A stretch of DNA of 35,993 nucleotides from Thermodesulfobacterium geofontis (GCA_002877985.1 PNIK01000062.1:1-35993); one strand, 5' to 3'; shown: positions 17,613 through 28,335, counted from the stretch's first letter. Notes: generated by a model from the letters alone, not told the origin. Program-made: numbers and translations.

Positions 17613-18854
17613 TTAGCCCCCTTTTATTAATTTAAATAAACTTTTTCTTATTTTTTCAATTATTCCTTCTTTCCTTTCTTCTTTTATCTTTTCCTTTAAA
17701 TTGTAAATATAGGAAAGCATTCCTACAGAGGTAGCAAATTGGGGATGATAAATTTCTTCAGTAAGTCCAGGAAGTTGTAAAGGATAGCCAATTCTTGCTG
17801 GTAAATCTAACAATTGTTCAGCTAAATAAATCATACCTGGAAGAAGTGCAGAACCACCGGTTATCACTACACCGCTACCAAGTTTTGATTTAATATCAAG
17901 AATATCTTCATTTTCAAACACTTTTTCTTTTAATTCTCTTTCAATTAACTCAAAAAGTTCTTTTATTCTTAATTCCAATATTTCTGCTAAAATCTTTTTA
18001 CTTATTCTCCTTGAGGGACGATTTCCTATTCCAAGAACCTCAATAAAATCTTCCTCATCTACAAGTTCCCTTACGCAAACTCCCTGTTCAATTTTTATTT
18101 TTTCTGCTTCTTTTTTTGAGGTTCTTAATCCAACAGCCAAATCATTAGTAAGCAGTTCTCCTCCTACAGGAAGAGAAAACACATACCTTAAAACATTATC
18201 CCAGTAAATTGCTACATCTGTTGTTCCTCCACCGAAATCAATCAAAATAACTCCTAATTCTTTTTCTTCTGGAGTTAGAACCCCTTCCCCAGAAGCCAAT
18301 CCTTGAAAAATGACACCATCCACTTCTAAATCCAGATTTTCAAAACATCTTAGCAGATTTTGAAGATTAGATCTGTTGCAGGTAATTAGCTGAACATGAG
18401 CTTCAAGTCTTACTCCTGACATCCCTACAGGTTGAAGTATACCTCTTGCCTGATCAACTATAAATTCCTGAGGAATTACATGTAAAATTACTCTGTCCTG
18501 TGGAAGTTCTATTGTTTGAGCAGAATAAAGTACTTCCTCAACTTCAGAAGGAGTAACCACCTTTTCTTTTAAAGCTACCACACCAGAACTGAAAACTGTT
18601 TTTATGTGGCTTCCAGCAATACTAACATAAATACTTTCTACAGGAACCTTTGCTTGAGCCTGAGCCTTTTCTATAGCATTTTTAATACTCTGGGTAGCTT
18701 CATCTATATTTATTATAGTTCCCTTTTTAAGACCCTTTGAAGGAACTATTCCTAATCCCGTAACCCATAATTTCTCTTCCTTTTCTTCACCAATGAGAGC
18801 ACATATCTTGGTAGTTCCCACATCTACAACAAGTATGCCTTTTTCCCTTTCCAT
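17613..18854 (-). CDS. ftsA: Cell division protein FtsA
   Basis: VVDVGTTKICALIGE, IDFGGGTTDVAIY, VVITGGSALLPG, C-terminal amphipathic helix IIEKIRKSLFKLIKG. Confidence 0.98.
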   Translation of the reverse strand: MEREKGILVVDVGTTKICALIGEEKEEKLWVTGLGIVPSKGLKKGTIINIDEATQSIKNAIEKAQAQAKVPVESIYVSIAGSHIKTVFSSGVVALKEKVVTPSEVEEVLYSAQTIELPQDRVILHVIPQEFIVDQARGILQPVGMSGVRLEAHVQLITCNRSNLQNLLRCFENLDLEVDGVIFQGLASGEGVLTPEEKELGVILIDFGGGTTDVAIYWDNVLRYVFSLPVGGELLTNDLAVGLRTSKKEAEKIKIEQGVCVRELVDEEDFIEVLGIGNRPSRRISKKILAEILELRIKELFELIERELKEKVFENEDILDIKSKLGSGVVITGGSALLPGMIYLAEQLLDLPARIGYPLQLPGLTEEIYHPQFATSVGMLSYIYNLKEKIKEERKEGIIEKIRKSLFKLIKGG

Positions 18855-18857
18855 AAA

Positions 18858-19598
18858 CTAACCTCTAAATTTTATTAAAGCTGAACCTAATGGATAATCT
18901 AATCTAATAAGTTCCACTTTTTCAATAAGATCTCTTTCGTATAAATAAGCCATTATTTTATCCAAATTTTTGTAAAAATATGTCCAATCTTTTTCAGAAA
19001 TAAGAGGAAAATAAATTTTTATGTTATTCTTAGTAATAAAAACGATTTTATCCTCTTCTAAACTAATTTTAGCTAAGTTTTCATAAACAGGTAAATAATT
19101 TTTTTGATTTTTTAACCAATCTAAAAAGTTTAAAAATTTATCTTTAAATTCTTCATTTTTTATTTCAATTACAGGATAAAATTGATAGTCTTCAGGCAAG
19201 ATAGTATCTATAATAACTCCCTTTTTATCTATAAGATAACCTTTGTTATTTTGTGTAATGATTGCAAGAGGTTCTCTTTCTTTTACCTTTATTTCAAGTG
19301 TACTAGGAAGGTGTCTCACTATAATTACCTCTTCAATCTTGGGATTGAGAAGAATTTTTTCTTTTATCTTTTTAACTGGTATAGAAAAAAGCCTTTCTCC
19401 ACCTCTTAATCCTGTTAGTTCTATGATTTCTTTTTCTGTAATTTTTTTATTATTTAATACTTTTATTTCTCTCAATACAAAACAATTTGTAAAATAGAGC
19501 AAATAAATTATTCCAGAAAAGAAAAATATTATGCTCGCAGATAACCAGAGATATTTATTTTTAATTGAATTTATAATTTTTTTAATTATAAAGAACAT
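18858..19598 (-). CDS. ftsQ: Cell division protein FtsQ (POTRA/FtsQ)
   Basis: Single N-terminal TM, POTRA region FVLREIKVLNNKKITEKEIIELTGLRGGERLF, RHLPSTLEIKVKEREPLAII. Sits between murB and ftsA. Confidence 0.9.
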   Translation of the reverse strand: MFFIIKKIINSIKNKYLWLSASIIFFFSGIIYLLYFTNCFVLREIKVLNNKKITEKEIIELTGLRGGERLFSIPVKKIKEKILLNPKIEEVIIVRHLPSTLEIKVKEREPLAIITQNNKGYLIDKKGVIIDTILPEDYQFYPVIEIKNEEFKDKFLNFLDWLKNQKNYLPVYENLAKISLEEDKIVFITKNNIKIYFPLISEKDWTYFYKNLDKIMAYLYERDLIEKVELIRLDYPLGSALIKFRG

Positions 19599-20515
19599 CC
19601 CAAGAAGTTTACCTCCGGTTCAAGTTTTATTCCAAATTTTAAAAATACTTTTTCCTGAACTAATTTTATAAGTTGTAAAACATCCTCTGCTTTTGCATCT
19701 CCAAGATTAACTATAAAATTGGCATGTTTTTCAGAAATTTTAGCAGATCCTATTTGATAACCCTTTAAATTACAAGCTTCTATTAATGCACCAGCATAAT
19801 AAGTAGGCGGATTTTTAAAAACAGAACCAAAGGTTTTTTCAAAAAGGGGTTGAGTTTTTTTTCTTTTTTCAAGGTATTTTTTTAAAAGCTCCTTTACTCT
19901 TTCCTTTTCCATCCTTTCCATTTCAAGTTCTGTACTTATAACGATGCCATTTTCTTTAAATTTTCTATATTCCCAAAGAGATTCCTCAGATTTTATATTT
20001 TTTATCTTTCCGTTTTTATAAATTCTTATGTTTTTTACTAATTGAGATATAGTATTTCCAAAGGCTCCTGCATTCATTTTTATAGCTCCGCCTAAGGTCG
20101 CAGGAATTCCTCCTAAAAATTCAAGACCTCCAAACCCCTTTCTTATCCCCATCCCTATGATTTCATTAATTCTTGTACCTGCGAGTATTTTTAAAATTAT
20201 CTTTTTTTCATTTTCTTCTGTTATTTCTATTCCTTTAAATTTACAAAAGTTTATAACCACTCCTTCAAACCCCTTATCTGAAACAAGGAGCTTACTTCCT
20301 CCACCAAGAACAAAAAAGGGGATTTCAGAATTTTCGAGGAATTTCAGAATTTTTAGTAAAGACTTTTCCTTTTCTGGGAAAATCATTCTTTTACAAGGTC
20401 CTCCTATTTTAATACTTGTATAAGGAGCTAAGGGCTCATCAACTTTAAAAATTATATTTAGTTCCTCTAATTTTTTATCCAAATCTTTAAGCCACATTTT
20501 TTGATCTTTCCTCAT
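19586..20515 (-). CDS. murB: UDP-N-acetylenolpyruvoylglucosamine reductase
   Basis: APYTSIKIGGPCKRMIFP, VLGGGSKLLVSD, GLEFLGGIPATLGGAIKMNAGAFG, SEKHANFIVNLG. Confidence 0.97.
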   Translation of the reverse strand: MRKDQKMWLKDLDKKLEELNIIFKVDEPLAPYTSIKIGGPCKRMIFPEKEKSLLKILKFLENSEIPFFVLGGGSKLLVSDKGFEGVVINFCKFKGIEITEENEKKIILKILAGTRINEIIGMGIRKGFGGLEFLGGIPATLGGAIKMNAGAFGNTISQLVKNIRIYKNGKIKNIKSEESLWEYRKFKENGIVISTELEMERMEKERVKELLKKYLEKRKKTQPLFEKTFGSVFKNPPTYYAGALIEACNLKGYQIGSAKISEKHANFIVNLGDAKAEDVLQLIKLVQEKVFLKFGIKLEPEVNFLGCSL

Positions 20516-21881
20516 TTTCTTTTATAAGGATCATTTTATGTAATTTATAAATATTACCTGCTCCCATAGTTAAAATTATCTGATTCTCTCCTCCTATTTT
20601 TTCAAGAAGGTTTAAAATTTCTTCAAAAGACTCTCCATAAAAAGTAAGATTGGGAGTTCTTAAATTCTTAATACTTTCAAAAAAGGTAAAGCCTGAAATT
20701 CCGGGAATGGGTTTTTCACTGGCAGGATAAATATCTGTTAAAATTAAAATTTCAGGCTCCTTTAAGACAAATAAAAATTCATCCCATAAAGCTTTCATTC
20801 TGGTATAGCGGTGTGGTTGAAAAATAAGTATCAGCTTTTTATCTGGGTAAACCTCTTTTACAGTTGAGAGGGTGGCTCTAATTTCAGTAGGATGATGAGC
20901 ATAATCATCAAGTAAAATTGCCCCTTTCCAAATTCCCTTAAAATCAAGTCTTCTTTCTACACCTCTAAAATTTTCCAATATTTTTATTACTTCAGTAATG
21001 GGAAGATTTAAAATTAAAGAAACTCCTATAGCTGCCAAAGCATTTAAAGCATTGTGTTTCCCAGGAACAGAAAGTTGAAATGTCCCGAGGAGCTCATCTA
21101 AATAATAAACTTCAACCCTTGGATAAGCAGAATCTTTAACAATTTTTCCTATAAGGTGATTATTTTCCGAAAATCCATAAAGCAAAAAAGGACCTGAGAT
21201 ATCCTGTAGTATTTCCCTTACTCCCTGATCATCTCCACATAAAATTACCTTTCCATTAGGGGAACATCTTTTTATAAAATTTATAAATGCTCTTTTGACC
21301 GCATTAAAATCTGCATAAAAATCAAGATGTTCCTTATCAATATTAGTAATAACCTCTATATAGGGGCTATAACAGAGAAAGGAACCATCACTTTCATCTG
21401 CTTCAGCAACCAGAAATTCTCTTTCTCCAAGAAGTGAATGGGTCTTAAAATTATTTATTATTCCTCCTACTATCACAGTTGGATTTTTCTCAAGTTTTAT
21501 TAAAACCTCAGAGATCATAGAAGTGGTAGTGGTTTTACCATGGGAGCCAGCAACAACAATACTTTTAGGATAAGCATTCATCACCTCTGATAGCATCTGA
21601 GCTCTTGGAATTACCCATATTCCCAATTCTTTTGCTTTTAAAAGTTCGGGATTTTCCGGAGGTATCGCTGAAGAATAAACTACAATATCAATTGAATCTA
21701 AGTGAGAAGGAGAATGTTCATAATATACTTTTATTCCCTTTTTTTCCAATAATTTTGTGTATTTGCTTTTCGCAATATCACATCCACTTATCTCATATCC
21801 CAAGGAATGCATTATTAAAGCAAGTCCACTCATTCCTACTCCACCAATTCCAATAAAATGAATTCTTTTTTTCTCAGACAT
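20487..21881 (-). CDS. murC: UDP-N-acetylmuramate--L-alanine ligase
   Basis: HFIGIGGVGMSGLALIMHSLGYEISGCD, GSHGKTTTTSMI, EADESDGSF, NIDKEHLDFY, DDYAHHPTEIRATL. Confidence 0.97.
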   Translation of the reverse strand: MSEKKRIHFIGIGGVGMSGLALIMHSLGYEISGCDIAKSKYTKLLEKKGIKVYYEHSPSHLDSIDIVVYSSAIPPENPELLKAKELGIWVIPRAQMLSEVMNAYPKSIVVAGSHGKTTTTSMISEVLIKLEKNPTVIVGGIINNFKTHSLLGEREFLVAEADESDGSFLCYSPYIEVITNIDKEHLDFYADFNAVKRAFINFIKRCSPNGKVILCGDDQGVREILQDISGPFLLYGFSENNHLIGKIVKDSAYPRVEVYYLDELLGTFQLSVPGKHNALNALAAIGVSLILNLPITEVIKILENFRGVERRLDFKGIWKGAILLDDYAHHPTEIRATLSTVKEVYPDKKLILIFQPHRYTRMKALWDEFLFVLKEPEILILTDIYPASEKPIPGISGFTFFESIKNLRTPNLTFYGESFEEILNLLEKIGGENQIILTMGAGNIYKLHKMILIKENEERSKNVA

Positions 21882-22956
21882 TTTTTACTAATCCCTCCAG
21901 CTCTTCTATAATTATTTTTCTTGAATCTTTAATAAAAAAACTTTTCATAACCTGAGACATACTTCTTAATTTTTCTTTATTTTCAAGTAGGGATTTTATT
22001 TCTTTTAATACTAATTCTGGAGTTGCTTCTTTTTGCCTTATTAAAACAGCTCCTCCTTTTTGAGCCACAATTCTTGCATTCTTTTCCTGATGATTTTTAG
22101 TAGCATAAGGGAAAGGTATAAAGATAGCAGGAAGGCCTACTGCAAAAAGTTCGGCAAGAGTTGTTGCTCCGCATCTTCCCAAAAATAAGTCAACCTGAGA
22201 ATAGACCCAGCTCATATCTTCTATAAAAGGAAAAACCTTTAAACGGGACACATTTTCTTCTTTTATCAAGTTTTGATATTCATTTTTAACCTTTTCAAAA
22301 TCATCTAAACCTGTTTGGTGAATAATTAAAAGATCCTTATATTCATCTAAAAGCCGTGGAACTATCCTTAGGGCAAGCTCATTTATAAATCTTGCTCCCA
22401 AACTTCCTCCTAAAATTAATAAACCCTTTCCTGAATATTCTCTAGGTTTTAAATTTAGTATATCTTCTCTTACAGGATTTCCTGAAAAAATTACTTTTTT
22501 CTCAGGAAAATATTTTTTACTTTCTTCAATACTCACAAAAATTCTATCTACCATATAACTTAGCAATTTATTTGCTAATCCAGGTTCTATGTTTTGCTCA
22601 TGAAGACCAATTTTTTTGTTTCTAAATTTTCCTACTAACACTATAGGAAAAGAAATATAACCCCCTGTAGCAAAAATAATATGGGGATCTAAATCTTTAA
22701 TAAGTTTATAGGCTTCATTTATAGCTTTTATCATTTTAATAAAAGCTCTAATTTTATCTTTTAAAGCTCTTCCAATAAACCCCTCTACATCTAATCTATA
22801 AACTTTAAAGGGTTTATTTTTTAAAATAACCTCCTCTATTCTTCTTGTACCAGAAACAAAATATACTTCTCTTTGCATTTTCAATAATTCTTGAGCAATA
22901 GCTACACCAGGTATAATATGTCCTCCTGTCCCTCCAGCAACAATAAGCCATCTCAA
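21874..22956 (-). CDS. murG: Lipid II synthase glycosyltransferase MurG (TTG start)
   Basis: VAGGTGGHIIPGVAIA, HEQNIEPGLANKLL, GNPVREDIL, GGSLGARFIN, GRCGATTLAELFAVGLPAIFIPFPYATKNHQEKNA. Confidence 0.98.
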   Translation of the reverse strand: MRWLIVAGGTGGHIIPGVAIAQELLKMQREVYFVSGTRRIEEVILKNKPFKVYRLDVEGFIGRALKDKIRAFIKMIKAINEAYKLIKDLDPHIIFATGGYISFPIVLVGKFRNKKIGLHEQNIEPGLANKLLSYMVDRIFVSIEESKKYFPEKKVIFSGNPVREDILNLKPREYSGKGLLILGGSLGARFINELALRIVPRLLDEYKDLLIIHQTGLDDFEKVKNEYQNLIKEENVSRLKVFPFIEDMSWVYSQVDLFLGRCGATTLAELFAVGLPAIFIPFPYATKNHQEKNARIVAQKGGAVLIRQKEATPELVLKEIKSLLENKEKLRSMSQVMKSFFIKDSRKIIIEELEGLVKNV

Positions 22957-24356
22957 TGGAATATCCCCTCTTTTTTTTCTTTAAAATGCAAAGGAGCTTC
23001 TCTTATAACTAATCTTCTAAAAACTTCTCCTCTTTCTTTATAATCAGCAAATTGATCAAAACTTGAACAGGCAGGAGAAAGAAGCACTATGTCTCCTGGT
23101 TTAGCTAATTTAATAGCTAAAAGGGTTGCGGAACTGAGTGTTTCACTCATATATGTTTCAGTAATTCCTTCTAATTCTTCAGCCATAATGAAGCGTGATT
23201 CTCCCATTAGAATTAAAATTTTAACTTTTTCTTTAATGTAAGGAATTAAAGGACTATAAGAAGCTCCTTTATGTTTACCTCCAAGAATAAGAATTATAGA
23301 ATTTGGAAGACTTTTCAATGCTTGTAAAGTAGCGGACACATTGGTGGCCTTAGAATCATTTATAAAATAAACTCCTCCAAATTCTCCTATATATTCAAGT
23401 CTATGTGGAAATCCTCTAAACTCCTTTATTAATCTTTTTACACTTTCTTTAGTTGCAGAAAGAAGCCTTGCTCCTAAACTTGCTACCATAAAATTAACTT
23501 TGTTATGAATTCCAAGAAGTTTAAAACCAAAAAAGGAATAAAATTCCTTTTCTTTGAGATTAAGAATAAAACCATCTTCAGAGGAAATACTACTTGGCTT
23601 TAAATAGGCTACCGCATCAATATTTTCTTTTTCATCAAAAAACAAAACCTTACTTTTTATCAATTTTTTAAACTTTTCAAACCAAGGCTCTCCAAAAGGT
23701 AAAATAGCATAGTGATTTTCTTTTTGATATTCAAAGAGTCTGTATTTATAGTAGGCGTATTCTTCATAAGAGGAGTATCTTTCTAAATGATCGGGACTTA
23801 TATTTAGAAGAATCCCCACCTTCGGAGAAAAGGTACAAATATTTTCCAGCTGAAAACTTGAAACTTCAAGCACAATCTTATCTACTAAAACATTTGAGAC
23901 TGCAAGTTCGGACAAGGGTATCCCATAATTTCCTCCTGTAAAAACTTTATATTCTGAGAGTTTAAGAAGTTCTGAAACCATGGCAGTAGTTGTTGTTTTA
24001 CCGTTTGTACCGGTTATAGCTATAATTTCTTTTTTATTTTTCAAAAATTGCCAAGCAAGTTCAAGTTCACTTAAAACTGGTATACCTTTTTTAATACAAT
24101 CTTTATAAACTTCTCTTGGAACACCCGGGCTTGTTACAATGAGATCTGCTGAAAGAAGAGTTTCTTTTTTATGCCCCCCTCCCTCAAAATAGACTCCCTG
24201 TGATTTAAAAGAAGTTAAAATATCTGGAGGTAGTTCATCCAATTCTCTTATTTCAGAAACTATAACTTCGGCTCCTTGTTTGAGAAGAAGTTTGGTTACC
24301 GCTTTCCCACTTTTCCCAAAACCTAAAACTACTACTTTTTTATTTTTTAGTTCCAT
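22953..24356 (-). CDS. murD: UDP-N-acetylmuramoylalanine--D-glutamate ligase
   Basis: VVLGFGKSGKAVTKLL, SPGVPRE, ITGTNGKTTTTAMVSELL, LNISPDHLERY, FINDSKATNVSATLQALKS. Confidence 0.97.
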   Translation of the reverse strand: MELKNKKVVVLGFGKSGKAVTKLLLKQGAEVIVSEIRELDELPPDILTSFKSQGVYFEGGGHKKETLLSADLIVTSPGVPREVYKDCIKKGIPVLSELELAWQFLKNKKEIIAITGTNGKTTTTAMVSELLKLSEYKVFTGGNYGIPLSELAVSNVLVDKIVLEVSSFQLENICTFSPKVGILLNISPDHLERYSSYEEYAYYKYRLFEYQKENHYAILPFGEPWFEKFKKLIKSKVLFFDEKENIDAVAYLKPSSISSEDGFILNLKEKEFYSFFGFKLLGIHNKVNFMVASLGARLLSATKESVKRLIKEFRGFPHRLEYIGEFGGVYFINDSKATNVSATLQALKSLPNSIILILGGKHKGASYSPLIPYIKEKVKILILMGESRFIMAEELEGITETYMSETLSSATLLAIKLAKPGDIVLLSPACSSFDQFADYKERGEVFRRLVIREAPLHFKEKKEGIFH

Positions 24357-24359
24357 TTT

Positions 24360-25439
24360 TTATCTTATCTTTAATGTACTTAAAGCTAAAAGCCCAAAAA
24401 TTACAGATATAATCCAAAATCTAACCACTACTTTATTTTCAGGCCAACCTTTTAATTCAAAATGATGATGCAGAGGCGCCATTCTAAAAATCCTTTTTCC
24501 CTTTGTAAGTTTGAAATAACCAACCTGTAATATAACTGATAAGGCTTCCATTACAAATAAGCCACCAGCTATTACTAAAAGAAATTCTTGTTTTATTATG
24601 ATGGCAATAGCTCCAAGGGTTGCTCCTAAGGCAAGAGACCCCACATCACCCATAAAGATTTCAGCAGGATGGGAATTATACCATAAAAAACCTAAACCTG
24701 CTCCAACCAAAATGGCACATAGAATCGCCAATTCTCCAGCATAAGGTACATAAGGAAGATATAGATAACTTGAAAATTTAATATGCCCAGCTACATAGCT
24801 TAAAATACTATAAACACCTGCAACTACTATAAAAGGTACTATAGCAAGACCATCAAGCCCATCGGTTAAATTCATAGCATTGGAACTACCAATAATCACA
24901 AGCATACTAAAAATTAAATAAAAGTTTCCAATATCAACAATCAGTTTTTTAAAAAATGGAAAATTAAGGGTGGTAGGGAAATTTAAAAATTTAAATAAAA
25001 CAAAGTAAAAAATACATACAATTAAGATTTGAACTAAAATTTTTTCTCTTGCCCTTAAACCAAGATTTTTCTTTCTTTTTATTTTTAAAAAGTCATCTAA
25101 AAAACCCATAAATCCAAAGTTTAAAAGAATAAATAAAACTACCCAAACTAAATAGTTGGTAAGGTTACACCATAAAAGGGCAGAAACCACTACAGAACTA
25201 ACTATTATCACACCTCCCATAGTGGGAGTCCCTGTTTTTGCCTTATGATGAGCTGGTCCCTCATCCCTTACTATTTGCCCAAATTGTTTTTCTTTCATAA
25301 ATTTTATAAAATAGGGCATAAAAATATAAACCAAAATGAAGGCAGTTAGAGCTCCACAAATCATTCTAAAGGTTATATATTTAAAAACATTAAACAGGAT
25401 AGAAATATCTTTCAAAGAATAAAGAAGATGATAAAGCAT
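24360..25439 (-). CDS. mraY: Phospho-N-acetylmuramoyl-pentapeptide transferase
   Basis: GPAHHKAKTGTPTMGG, FGFMGFLDDFLKI, NLTDGLDGLAI, FMGDVGSLALG, APLHHHFELKGWPE. Confidence 0.98.
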   Translation of the reverse strand: MLYHLLYSLKDISILFNVFKYITFRMICGALTAFILVYIFMPYFIKFMKEKQFGQIVRDEGPAHHKAKTGTPTMGGVIIVSSVVVSALLWCNLTNYLVWVVLFILLNFGFMGFLDDFLKIKRKKNLGLRAREKILVQILIVCIFYFVLFKFLNFPTTLNFPFFKKLIVDIGNFYLIFSMLVIIGSSNAMNLTDGLDGLAIVPFIVVAGVYSILSYVAGHIKFSSYLYLPYVPYAGELAILCAILVGAGLGFLWYNSHPAEIFMGDVGSLALGATLGAIAIIIKQEFLLVIAGGLFVMEALSVILQVGYFKLTKGKRIFRMAPLHHHFELKGWPENKVVVRFWIISVIFGLLALSTLKIR

Positions 25440-26845
25440 TAACTTAACTCCTTAAGTAATCTTTCTACAATTCTTTCCATTTTTAGAGCCCTTGATCCTT
25501 TTATCAAAATAATTGCTTTTTCTTTTATAATTTCTTTAAAAGAGAAATTTTCCAAAAATTCTTCTACGCTATTAAAAATCTTACAATTTTTATCTTGATT
25601 TTTTTCCTTAAATCCCTCTTCATAACTTTTAGCCATCTCACCCGTAAAAATGGCAAAATCAACAATTTCAGCAACAAGTCCTCCTATTTCTCTATGAAGT
25701 TTTTCTGATTCATTTCCCAATTCTTTCATATCTCCTAAAATAACAACCTTTTTCTTATTTCTTGAAATTTCCTTTAAATACTCTAAAGCTGCTTTAGTAG
25801 AACCAGGATTTGCATTATAGGTATCGTCTATTATAAAAATGTTTTTCTTTTCCAAAATTTTAAATCTTTTATAAAGAGGAATTTCTTTTTCTATAAGAGG
25901 GACAATTTCTTTTAAGTTAAGTCCCAAAGAAATAGCGGAACAAAGACCCGCTAAGAGATTTAAAAGATTGTGTTTCCCTATATTTTCTATTTCCAGGGGA
26001 TAGGTTTTCTCTTTAAAAACGATTACACCCTTTATTTTGTTTTCAGAAAATACCAAATCTTTAAAAGAAAGATCCGCTTTTTTATCAAATCCAAAAGAAA
26101 TTTTATTCTGTGGAAAACTTTCTGCTCTTTTTCTTAAAATTTCTTGATCAAAATTGTAAATGATGGTTCCCTTTTCCCAAGTATTTTTAAATAAACTTGT
26201 TTTTTCTTCTAAAACCCCCTCTATAGAATTTAGTCCTTCTAAATGGGAGGGATATATAGAGGTTATAACTGAGATGTGAGGTTTTACAATTTGAGAAAGT
26301 CTTTCTATTTCTCCCTTTTGATTTGTTCCAAGCTCAAGAATTGCTACTTCTGTATCCTCTTTTATAGAAAGAAGTGAAAGAGGTACCCCTATTAAATTAT
26401 TATAATTAGCTTGATTTTTGGCTGTTTTAAAAAATCTGGAGATTATATTATAAGTTAACTCTTTAGTAGTTGTCTTTCCGCATGAACCTGTTATAGCTAC
26501 AAAGGTAGAATTAAGTTTATCTCTCCAGTAACTTGCCAAATCTCCTAAAGCTTTAAGAGTATCCTTTACTAAAATGACAGAAATGGTTTTAGGGATTTCT
26601 TCAACTCTAAACCCCTTTGGAAAATAGGAAATAACCATACCTTTAGCTCCTTTTTCAATGGCATCTTTATAAAATTCATGTCCATCAAATTTTTCTCCTT
26701 TTAAAGCAAAGAAAAGATAACCGGGTTTTATAATCCTTGTATCTGTTGAAATACCTTTAAAAGAAATGCCCATATCTCCATTAATAAGAATCCCTGAAAC
26801 TGCTTTTATTACGCTCTCTGTAGAAAGTTCAATTTCTACATTCAT
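25439..26845 (-). CDS. murF: UDP-MurNAc-tripeptide--D-Ala-D-Ala ligase
   Basis: STDTRIIKPGYLFFALKGEKFDGHEF, ITGSCGKTTTKEL, NNLIGVPLSLL, ELGTNQKGEI, IIDDTYNANPGSTKAAL. Confidence 0.97.
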   Translation of the reverse strand: MNVEIELSTESVIKAVSGILINGDMGISFKGISTDTRIIKPGYLFFALKGEKFDGHEFYKDAIEKGAKGMVISYFPKGFRVEEIPKTISVILVKDTLKALGDLASYWRDKLNSTFVAITGSCGKTTTKELTYNIISRFFKTAKNQANYNNLIGVPLSLLSIKEDTEVAILELGTNQKGEIERLSQIVKPHISVITSIYPSHLEGLNSIEGVLEEKTSLFKNTWEKGTIIYNFDQEILRKRAESFPQNKISFGFDKKADLSFKDLVFSENKIKGVIVFKEKTYPLEIENIGKHNLLNLLAGLCSAISLGLNLKEIVPLIEKEIPLYKRFKILEKKNIFIIDDTYNANPGSTKAALEYLKEISRNKKKVVILGDMKELGNESEKLHREIGGLVAEIVDFAIFTGEMAKSYEEGFKEKNQDKNCKIFNSVEEFLENFSFKEIIKEKAIILIKGSRALKMERIVERLLKELS

Positions 26846-28335
26846 AAGGTTTTAAGGTTTTTTATAATTTTTAAAATTTCTTCCTGATCAGAAAAGGGAT
26901 ATCTTTTACCTTTAATTTCTTGATAGGTTTCGTGTCCCTTTCCAGCAACCAAAAGCACATCTCCTTTTTGAAGATTTTTAATGCCAAATTCAAGAGCTTC
27001 TCTTCTATCAGGAATAATTCTATAAGGTTTAGAAGAGTTTATTCCTTTTTTTATATCTTCAATAATTTTCAATGGATCTTCAAATCTTGGATTATCTGAG
27101 GTTAAGATTATTTCATCAGCAAAAAGACTTGCCACTTTTCCCATAAGAGGCCTTTTACCTTTATCTCTGTTTCCTCCGCAGCCAAAAATAACAATAAGTT
27201 TGTTTTCTTTAAAGGTTTTCAAACTTTTTAAAGCTGAAGCCAAAGCTTCTGGTGTATGAGCGTAATCTACAAATATTTTAGCACCTTTAAATTCAGCAAC
27301 CAATTCAAGTCTTCCAATAGGATTTTTAAGGTTTTGAATGGACCCTAAAAGGTCTTCAATCTTATAATTCATAGCTAAGAGAATCCCTAAAGTAGTTGCT
27401 AAATTTTTAGCCTGATAATCTCCCAAAAGTTGGGTTGGGATTTCATATTCTTTATCTTTTACTTCAATTTTTAAGGTAGACCCCCTTTTTTTGTTAAATA
27501 TTTCACATTTAAATTCTTCATTATTTACAAAAATTGGAGATAAATGTTTTAACTCCTCAGCCAATCTTTTTCCATATTCATTTTCAAGAGAAACAACCAC
27601 TTTTGCATTTGGTTTTAGATATTGGGTAAAAAGTTTTTTCTTTGCCTGATAATAATCCTCCATATCTTTGTGATAATCCAAATGATCCCTTGAAAGATTA
27701 GTAAAAGCTGTAACATCAAAGAAAAGCCCCAGTAATCTATCCTGATGAAGAGCATGTGAAGAAACCTCAATTACACAAGCTTTAAAACCTTTATCTACCA
27801 TTTCTTTCAATAAGCTTGAAACAGTTAGAATTGAAGGTGTTGTTTCAAGGGCAGGAATAATTCTATCGGTTTCATAAAAAAGGGTTCCTATGTATCCACA
27901 TTTAACTCCCAATCGATTTAAAATGTTTTTGGTAAAATAGCTCACTGAGGTTTTTCCATTTGTTCCAGTAACACCGATAAGAAATAATTTTTTTTGAGGA
28001 TTTTCATAAAAGTTTAAAGAAAGGGTAGATAAAGCTTTTTTGACATCTTTAACCTGAATTTGAATAGTTCCTGGATAAGTTTCAGAAGGATTTATATCAC
28101 TTTCTCTCACAATAATAAGGGCTCCATTTTTCAAAGCCTCTTCAATAAAAGCCTCACCATTTAAATTTGTTCCCTTTCTTGCAACAAAAATAAATCCGTC
28201 TTTTATTTCTTTAGAATTTTCAGAAATACCCTTTATTTTTAAACATTTATAAGGCCCAAAATTTTCTATAAGTTTACTTCCATAATAGGCTTTTATAATC
28301 TCCAAATTTTGGATAAGTTCTTCTAAGGGCTTCAT
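26842..28335 (-). CDS. murE: UDP-N-acetylmuramoyl-L-alanyl-D-glutamate--2,6-diaminopimelate ligase
   Basis: VTGTNGKTSVSYF, EVSSHALHQDRL, FTNLSRDHLDYHKDMEDYYQAKKKLF, VDYAHTPEALASAL, TSDNPRFEDP, DAP-ligase-type DNPR motif. Confidence 0.97.
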   Translation of the reverse strand: MKPLEELIQNLEIIKAYYGSKLIENFGPYKCLKIKGISENSKEIKDGFIFVARKGTNLNGEAFIEEALKNGALIIVRESDINPSETYPGTIQIQVKDVKKALSTLSLNFYENPQKKLFLIGVTGTNGKTSVSYFTKNILNRLGVKCGYIGTLFYETDRIIPALETTPSILTVSSLLKEMVDKGFKACVIEVSSHALHQDRLLGLFFDVTAFTNLSRDHLDYHKDMEDYYQAKKKLFTQYLKPNAKVVVSLENEYGKRLAEELKHLSPIFVNNEEFKCEIFNKKRGSTLKIEVKDKEYEIPTQLLGDYQAKNLATTLGILLAMNYKIEDLLGSIQNLKNPIGRLELVAEFKGAKIFVDYAHTPEALASALKSLKTFKENKLIVIFGCGGNRDKGKRPLMGKVASLFADEIILTSDNPRFEDPLKIIEDIKKGINSSKPYRIIPDRREALEFGIKNLQKGDVLLVAGKGHETYQEIKGKRYPFSDQEEILKIIKNLKTL

